Source: CALMEC01 sp963765105 (GTDB lineage: Bacteria; Actinomycetota; Thermoleophilia; Miltoncostaeales; Miltoncostaeaceae). From it: 64,000 bases of DNA. Within the stretch, counting starts at the first letter, position 1. Each line of letters opens with the position of its first letter. Location: assembly GCA_963765105.1 (NCBI GenBank), contig CAVXUW010000002.1, positions 744,001 to 808,000 of the forward strand, written 5' to 3'. Below the pieces are notes generated by a model. That model was not told where the DNA came from. It ran no database searches and saw only the letters and a list, made by a program, of their open reading frames with translations. This document shows positions 59,193-64,000 of the stretch, one piece after another. Both the position numbers and the translations under genes were made by a program.

Positions 59193-59193
59193 A
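59188..59193 (-). promoter_or_regulatory. -10 box for nfo, leaderless
   Basis: Minus-strand TAGACT, 6 nt, GTG 59181. The whole 59178-59203 region is near-palindromic (GCACAT...TAGTCTA...ATGTGC), with start codons in both arms. Confidence 0.6.
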
Positions 59194-59198
59194 CGCAT

Positions 59199-60674
59199 GT
59201 GCCTCCGCCAAACCGACCCGAAATCACCGAGCCCTGCCGAGTGCGGTTTGCGCCGAGCCCGACCGGAAGCCTCCATGTTGGTGGTGCCCGTACGGCTCTG
59301 TTCAACTGGTTGATCGCGCGGAAGACGGGCGGCACGTTCGTCCTGCGGATGGAGGACACCGACCGTGACCGCTCCACCCCGGAGAGCGAGGCGGAGATCC
59401 TGCGCGTGCTGACCTGGTTGGGACTCGATTGGGACGAGGGGCCGTACCGGCAGAGTGAGCGCGACGATGTGTATCGCGCGGCACTCGAGACGATGAAGGC
59501 GTCGGGGGCGGTGTATGCCGCGTACGAAACCGACGACGAGATTGAGGCGCAGCGACAGGCGGCGCGAACCGACAAGCGGGCTCCGGTGGTGCGCGGTAAG
59601 CGCGACTACACGCCCGACGAGTTGGCGGCGTTCGCGGCCGAAGGGCGCCAACCGGTGTGGCGGTTTGCTGTCGACCCGGATGGGCAGACGGTGATCGACG
59701 ACATGGTGCGGGGGACCGTGACCTTCGAGCACGCCAACATTGAAGACTTCGTGGTCGCCCGCTCCGACGGGACTCCCACCTACAACCTGGCGGCGGCCGT
59801 TGATGACGTCGACATGCGCATCAGCCACGTCGTTCGTGGCGAGGATCACGTTTCCAACACGCCGAAACAGATGCTCGTGATGGCCGCGATCGGCGCTCAG
59901 ACGCCGACGTACGCGCACATCCCGCTGATCCTCGGTCCCGACAAGAAGCGGCTCTCCAAACGACACGGCGCCGCATCGGTAGAGGAGTTCGAAGCCGATG
60001 GTTTCCTCGCCGAGCCGCTCGCCAACGCACTGGCCCTGCTCGGCTGGAGCTACGACGACAAGACCGAGCGGTTCACGCTGCCGGAGCTGGTTCAGGCGTT
60101 CTCCATCGGTCGGGTGTCCAAGAGCCCGGCGGTGTTCGACACGCGACGCGCCGAAGTCATCCACGGTCGCTACCTGCGGATGATGGAGCCCGAGGCGTTC
60201 GAGGATGCGCTGGTGGCCTATCTCACGAGTACCGGGTTCATCGCCGAACACGGTGAGGCAGAGGCCGAGGCCACGGTGCGGCGCACTGCCTACGCCGTCA
60301 AGGGAAAGCTCACCAAGCTGAGTGAGTACGAAGGGATGGCCGGTTGGCTCTTCCGCCCACTCGATATGACCCCCGAGGCCTGGGAGAAGATCAGCGCCGA
60401 CGTGAAGCACTCGGTGCAGGTGATTGGCGGCGGCCTCGGTCGTTTGGAGGGCTTGGCGAACTGGGAGCTCGCCGACATCAAAGATGCTCTGCAAGACCAG
60501 CTGCACATCTTGGGGGAGAACGCTCGTGATTTTCTGGAGCCACAGCGCATCTCAGTCACCGGCCAGCCGGTGTCGATGGGTGTCTACGACTCCCTCTACC
60601 TGGTGGGACGCGACGAGGCGATCGCTCGATACCGCGTCACCATGGGTCGCCTGGCCGAGCTCTGGGCGGCCTAG
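59199..60674 (+). CDS. gltX: Glutamate-tRNA ligase
   Basis: 491 residues. Class I synthetase: HIGH-type motif PTGSLHVGGARTALFNWL near 20-37, KMSKS-type KKRLSKRHGA near 249-258. RMEDTDRDRSTPESE near 50 and ISHVVRGEDHVSNTPKQ near 207 are GluRS features, and the C-terminal anticodon-binding helices follow. In bacteria without GlnRS it would also charge tRNA-Gln; that cannot be decided here. The GTG start is leaderless. Confidence 0.95.
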   Translation: MPPPNRPEITEPCRVRFAPSPTGSLHVGGARTALFNWLIARKTGGTFVLRMEDTDRDRSTPESEAEILRVLTWLGLDWDEGPYRQSERDDVYRAALETMKASGAVYAAYETDDEIEAQRQAARTDKRAPVVRGKRDYTPDELAAFAAEGRQPVWRFAVDPDGQTVIDDMVRGTVTFEHANIEDFVVARSDGTPTYNLAAAVDDVDMRISHVVRGEDHVSNTPKQMLVMAAIGAQTPTYAHIPLILGPDKKRLSKRHGAASVEEFEADGFLAEPLANALALLGWSYDDKTERFTLPELVQAFSIGRVSKSPAVFDTRRAEVIHGRYLRMMEPEAFEDALVAYLTSTGFIAEHGEAEAEATVRRTAYAVKGKLTKLSEYEGMAGWLFRPLDMTPEAWEKISADVKHSVQVIGGGLGRLEGLANWELADIKDALQDQLHILGENARDFLEPQRISVTGQPVSMGVYDSLYLVGRDEAIARYRVTMGRLAELWAA

Positions 60675-60682
60675 GGCCACCG

Positions 60683-61729
60683 ATGGCGACTGACCACCTC
60701 ATGCTGGAGGTGGCCGGGGTCGAGGTGCGCCTCTCGAACCCCGACAAAGTCTTCTTCCCGGAGATCGGTGTCACCAAGAAGAACCTCGTCGATTACTACC
60801 TTGCCGTCGCGGATGCGGCCGTCAACCACCTGCGTGATCGTCCAACCGTGATGAAGCGCTACGTGGATGGGGCCGCAGCCGACCCGTTCTTTCAGAAGCG
60901 AGTGCCGAAGGGCGCGCCCGAGTGGCTGCAGACGGCGACCGTGACCTTCCCCAGCGGGCGCACCGCGACCGAATTGGTGCCCAACGATGCCGCGCATCTC
61001 GTGTGGGCGGTGAACCTTGGCGTCATCGATTTCAACCCGTGGCCGGTGCGTCGCCGCGACCTCGACCACCCTGACGAACTGCGCGTCGACCTTGATCCGC
61101 AGCCGGACGTGCCGTGGGACTGGGTTCGCCGCGTCGCATTGGTGGCCGGAGATGTCCTCAGCGAAAACGGCCTCATGGGTTTTCCCAAGACCTCCGGCTC
61201 ACGTGGCATTCACATCAACGTTCGCATCCATCCGGAGCACCACTTCACCACCGTTCGCCGGGCCGCGCTGGCACTTGCCCGCGAAGTGGAACGACGGGTC
61301 CCGGATTTGGCCACCAGCAAATGGTGGAAGGAAGAACGCCATGGCGTGTTCATCGACTACAACCAAAACGCTCGCGATCGCACTGTGGCCTCGGCGTACT
61401 CGGTGCGACCGGTGCCGAATGCCCGCGTGTCGTGCCCCCTGCGGTGGGACGAAGTCCCCGATGTCGAACCCGATGATCTGCGCATCGACACCGTCCCCCA
61501 ACGCGTGGCCACCGTCGGAGACCCGTCTGCCAACATCGACGCCCATCCCGGCAGTCTCGATCGACTTCTCGCGCTAGCGGCGCGCGACGAGGAGGGCGGC
61601 CTCGGTGACGCGCCGTGGCCCATGAACTTCCGCAAGCAACCCGGTGAGCCGAAGCGCGTGCAACCGAGCCGGGCGAAGAAGGACGGACCCAACGATCTCA
61701 CCGGCTCCGAGAACGACTCGTCCTCTTAG
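60683..61729 (+). CDS. LigD-type DNA polymerase/primase
   Basis: 348 residues of the AEP superfamily polymerase (PolD/LigD polymerase). KVFFPEIGVTKKNLVDYYLAVADAAVNHL near 25-53, the catalytic ELRVDLDPQPDVPW near 133 with two Asp residues, and TSGSRGIHINV near 170-180 are diagnostic; GGLGDAPWPMNF near 308 ends the domain. It adds NTPs/dNTPs during non-homologous end joining. It has no ligase or nuclease domain, and the C-terminal 25 residues are a Lys/Ser-rich tail. It begins 9 bp after gltX and shares stop bases with the convergent ligase. Confidence 0.9.
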   Translation: MATDHLMLEVAGVEVRLSNPDKVFFPEIGVTKKNLVDYYLAVADAAVNHLRDRPTVMKRYVDGAAADPFFQKRVPKGAPEWLQTATVTFPSGRTATELVPNDAAHLVWAVNLGVIDFNPWPVRRRDLDHPDELRVDLDPQPDVPWDWVRRVALVAGDVLSENGLMGFPKTSGSRGIHINVRIHPEHHFTTVRRAALALAREVERRVPDLATSKWWKEERHGVFIDYNQNARDRTVASAYSVRPVPNARVSCPLRWDEVPDVEPDDLRIDTVPQRVATVGDPSANIDAHPGSLDRLLALAARDEEGGLGDAPWPMNFRKQPGEPKRVQPSRAKKDGPNDLTGSENDSSS

Positions 61730-62661
61730 TCGTCGAGCTGGTCGGTGAGGCATTCCCGCGGAGGTTTGTCGTCGCGAAAGCGCACGACCTTTGTGCCGTG
61801 GCGGATACGGCCGGCGCTTGCATGGTCGTAGGTGACCTCCACAACGAGCTCGGGGCGCAGAGCAATCCACTCCAGCTCACGTCCGGCCGTCCACCTGCTG
61901 GCGTCGCCCGACCCACGCTCGCCGGATTCGAACGGCGCCAGAAACGTGGGCATCTCACGTTTCTCTTTCGCGGTGAAGCCGGAGCTGTGCCCCACGACGC
62001 GAAGGGTGCCGTCGCCCGAGTACGCTCCGAGGATGAGCGCCCCGAGAGTTCCTTCGAGTTTGCCGGGACGCCAGCCCACAACGACACAGTCCATGGTGCG
62101 GACGCGCTTGATCTTGACCATCCCTTTGCGCTCTCCGGGGAGGTAGACGGCGTTACGGTCTTTTGCGATGACACCTTCGGCCGACACGAGCCAGTCCGAC
62201 GCCGTATCCGGATCGGAGGTAGACGGCGCCAAAATGAGGGGCGGGGCAATGACCTCCGCCAGCCGTGCCCGGCGTTCATGGAACGGCCGGTCGAGGAGCG
62301 ACGTTCCGTCGAGCTCGAGGAGGTCAAAGGCGACAAACGATGCGGGAATCTCCCCAGCCAAGCGCGCAATGCGCGACGCGGCCGGGTGGATGCGTTGCTG
62401 CAGGGCTTCGAAGCTCAGGCCATCCGCGGTCTCGATGATGATTTCTCCATCGAGCACCATTGGGTTTGTGCCGAAGGCGAGCTCTGGGAAGTAACGCGTC
62501 AGCGGCTTGAGACCGCGTGACTGGATCTCCGCCCCTTCGGGCGTGACGAACACGATGGCGCGAAAGCCGTCGTACTTCGGCTCGTACATCCACTGCTCAC
62601 CGATGGGGAGCTTTGACGCCGACTTGGCCAACTGCGGGGCGATGGGAGAAGACAGGCCCAT
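61726..62661 (-). CDS. ATP-dependent DNA ligase (LigC/LigD ligase type)
   Basis: 311 residues. Motif I EPKYDGFRAI places the adenylated Lys29; motif III FVAFDLLELDGTSL near 108, motif IV EGVIAKD near 162 and motif V GMVKIKRVRTMD near 178 follow, then an OB domain. It is a minimal nucleotidyltransferase-OB ligase without a nuclease or polymerase part. It faces the LigD-type polymerase gene and overlaps it by 4 bp, so the pair probably serves end joining or gap repair; no Ku gene is seen in the window. Confidence 0.9.
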   Translation of the reverse strand: MGLSSPIAPQLAKSASKLPIGEQWMYEPKYDGFRAIVFVTPEGAEIQSRGLKPLTRYFPELAFGTNPMVLDGEIIIETADGLSFEALQQRIHPAASRIARLAGEIPASFVAFDLLELDGTSLLDRPFHERRARLAEVIAPPLILAPSTSDPDTASDWLVSAEGVIAKDRNAVYLPGERKGMVKIKRVRTMDCVVVGWRPGKLEGTLGALILGAYSGDGTLRVVGHSSGFTAKEKREMPTFLAPFESGERGSGDASRWTAGRELEWIALRPELVVEVTYDHASAGRIRHGTKVVRFRDDKPPRECLTDQLDD

Positions 62662-62687
62662 GCCCGAAGCCTACGGCGCGAAGGGTC

Positions 62688-62717
62688 GGTGGGCCGGAGG
62701 CGAACCTCCGACCCACC
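62688..62717. terminator. Hairpin between OmpA-type and ligase genes
   Basis: GGTGGGCCGGAGG (62688-62700) and CCTCCGACCCACC (62705-62717) form a 13-bp stem with one C/A mismatch around a CGAA tetraloop. No T run follows. It lies 12 bp after the OmpA-type gene stop on the minus strand and 27 bp before the ligase start, so it may end the upstream transcript. Confidence 0.5.
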
Positions 62718-62728
62718 CTCCCCATGAA

Positions 62729-64000
62729 CTACGACAAACGCTCGAACACCACGCGACGGTTCGCTGCGCGACCCGCGTTGGTTGTGTTCGGGGCAACCGG
62801 CTTCGTCTGACCAAAGCCCTTCGCCTCAAGACGCGCCTTGTCGATTCCCTTGCCCACCAGGTATGCCACCACCGAGGCGGCACGCTGGCGTGAGAGAGCG
62901 AGGTTGGCGGCGGGGCTACCGACGTTGTCGGTGTGGCCCTGCACTTCGGCACGAACGTCGGGCGTGTCGGTCAGGATCTTCGCGATCCGGTCGAGGGTGC
63001 CCTGGCCAGCCGGTGTGAGGTTGGCGCTACCGGTGACGAAGGTGACACCGCGGAGCTTGATCACCTTGTTGATCTCGTCGACCGGCGCTGCGGCCGTCGC
63101 GACCGTCAGTTGGTCGTCGATCGTGCCCGGGGCGAACGCTGCGGTTGCCGCGTCGACGACGAGCGTCTTGTCGGCGTCTGAGGCCATCTCACCAACGAGG
63201 GTGAGGACATCCGGCGAGCCGAAGATGGCGGTCCAGCCCTTCGGGCCGTCGCCGAGAGCGTCGAGCACCTTGCCGACGGCGTCGGCTGCAGGTGCGGCTG
63301 GGCCCTCCTCCACGCGAAGTTGATCGGTGACGTTCTCGGCGCCAAACGCCGCGCCGGCAAGGCCGACAAGCGATGTCTTGGTTCCATCGTCGACAACCGG
63401 TCCGTCAAGTGTGATGCCGGCGTCGGTCGACCGCGCCGTGAGGAAGTTGGCGGGGGTCGCGTCAACGACGGGGCCGGTCGTGGGCGTCTCGCCGGTGGTC
63501 GTCGGTGCGGCCTCCGTCGTCGATGCCGCCGGGGGTGTGGGGGCCTTGGCGTTGCTGTCACCGAACCCGCCAGAGGCGAAGGCAACGATCAAGCCGAGGC
63601 CCAGCGTGGCAGCGCCCCACAGCCATGCGGCGCCACCGCGGCGGCGTTCGGGCTCGGGCTCGCGAACCGCGACGGATTCCTCCACCACTCGTGCCGGGGC
63701 CTGCTGTGCGGTCTCGACGGTTTCGGCCACGGCATGATCTGCGTCACCCGTTGCGGCAGCGGCAGCTGCCCCGGCTCCACCGAGACCAACGGCGCCGGCG
63801 AGGGGGCCGAGCAGTGACGCGACGGCTCCGCGACCTCCGGGGGCCTCGTCAGCCGAGCGTCCGGCAGCGCCGGTCAGGGCACCGAGCAGACGCGACGGAG
63901 ACAAGCCTCCGAGACCCCCGAACTTGCCCAGGGCACCCATGACGAGCGGCAGCAGCATGCCCATGAGGCCTTTGCCCATCCCGCCGCCACCGAGCTTGCC
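62729..64000 (-). CDS. BON/OmpA-domain envelope protein, 5' end outside window
   Basis: At least 416 residues from ATG 63979, but the frame stays open to the window edge with KLGGGG before that Met, so the true start probably lies outside. In order: a Gly/Leu-rich DUF937-like segment (about 1-75), a charged stretch, one membrane helix (about 117-137), a Pro/Thr linker (about 145-170), two BON-like modules (about 175-290) and a C-terminal OmpA domain with AEVQGHTDNVGSPAANLALSRQRA near 348-371 that binds peptidoglycan. BON plus OmpA recalls the mycobacterial ArfA (OmpATb). It likely ties the membrane to the wall. Confidence 0.82.
   Translation of the reverse strand, partial: GKLGGGGMGKGLMGMLLPLVMGALGKFGGLGGLSPSRLLGALTGAAGRSADEAPGGRGAVASLLGPLAGAVGLGGAGAAAAAATGDADHAVAETVETAQQAPARVVEESVAVREPEPERRRGGAAWLWGAATLGLGLIVAFASGGFGDSNAKAPTPPAASTTEAAPTTTGETPTTGPVVDATPANFLTARSTDAGITLDGPVVDDGTKTSLVGLAGAAFGAENVTDQLRVEEGPAAPAADAVGKVLDALGDGPKGWTAIFGSPDVLTLVGEMASDADKTLVVDAATAAFAPGTIDDQLTVATAAAPVDEINKVIKLRGVTFVTGSANLTPAGQGTLDRIAKILTDTPDVRAEVQGHTDNVGSPAANLALSRQRAASVVAYLVGKGIDKARLEAKGFGQTKPVAPNTTNAGRAANRRVVFERLS

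Noticed and set aside
58971..60506. 511-codon minus-strand frame opposite gltX
   Set aside because: Antisense shadow of a well-conserved synthetase gene with no recognisable protein features.
1..64000. CRISPR array, prophage, toxin-antitoxin or biosynthetic gene cluster
   Set aside because: No regularly spaced direct repeats, phage structural genes, toxin-type pairs or modular synthases are visible on either strand.

Overview
The window is a 64 kb piece of a compact, high-GC actinobacterial chromosome. Gene families and gene order point to Actinomycetota outside the classical Streptomyces/Mycobacterium groups: prfB-ftsEX-ctp-RNB-smpB, infC-rpmI-rplT-trmH, pheST-argCJ, a mycothiol-type dehydrogenase with a metallo-beta-lactamase partner, and secreted proteins with basic Cys repeats and Pro-rich linkers. 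Thermoleophilia or Acidimicrobiia is my guess, and it is an inference only. I see no prophage, CRISPR array or intact insertion sequence. The only mobile trace is a short transposase C-terminal remnant near 32.9-33.0 kb.

Layout. 0-7.3 kb: 3' end of prfB, ftsE-ftsX, a carboxy-terminal protease, an RNase II/R-type exonuclease, smpB, a RidA-like gene and three small genes, two of them paralogous four-helix membrane proteins. 7.3-9.9 kb: lutABC for lactate oxidation (minus strand). 10-11.1 kb: an HTH plus Clp-N protein, then tmRNA (ssrA) with a terminator. 11.1-18.4 kb: a VOC protein, a sarcosine-oxidase-like flavoprotein, infC-rpmI-rplT-trmH, a HAD phosphatase and an MMPL transporter. 18.5-31.8 kb: pheS-(repeat insert)-pheT-argC-argJ-truncated globin, then argB, a secreted protein, an anti-sigma-type kinase, and argG followed by two unknown paralogous genes. 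31.8-35.8 kb: a PAP2 membrane enzyme, the transposase scrap, a TetR/ABC exporter module and a small membrane protein. 35.9-46 kb: dnaE, a secreted subtilase, a Cys-rich protein, a membrane-anchored protein and three metallopeptidase genes (M29, small HExxH, M32). 46-54 kb: a stress-type protein, YbaK, split proline catabolism (ProDH, P5CDH), msrA, an MFS transporter, amphi-Trp, a haloacid-dehalogenase-like protein and a surface protein. 54-64 kb: MscR-type dehydrogenase with MBL hydrolase, a DsbA-like protein, tRNA-Gly, a methyltransferase, nfo, gltX, a LigD-type polymerase facing a separate ATP-dependent DNA ligase, and a BON/OmpA protein running off the right end.

Regulation visible in the sequence. 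Many start codons lie 6-7 nt after a TANNNT -10 box, which predicts leaderless mRNAs. In two places (tetR/ABC and nfo/gltX) divergent leaderless genes share overlapping -10 boxes in gaps of only 17-18 bp. Operons are tightly coupled by ATGA/GTGA overlaps, and four convergent pairs share their stop codons.

Most unusual items. An 84-bp tandem repeat sits between pheS and pheT; each unit carries a long-arm inverted repeat, the second ends in T6, and a 70-codon frame bridges pheS and pheT with ATGA at both ends. The tmRNA has a non-canonical T-loop. A leaderless 11-codon ORF is coupled to dnaE. An HTH/Clp-N protein is encoded directly upstream of tmRNA. No large new defence or biosynthetic system is evident.
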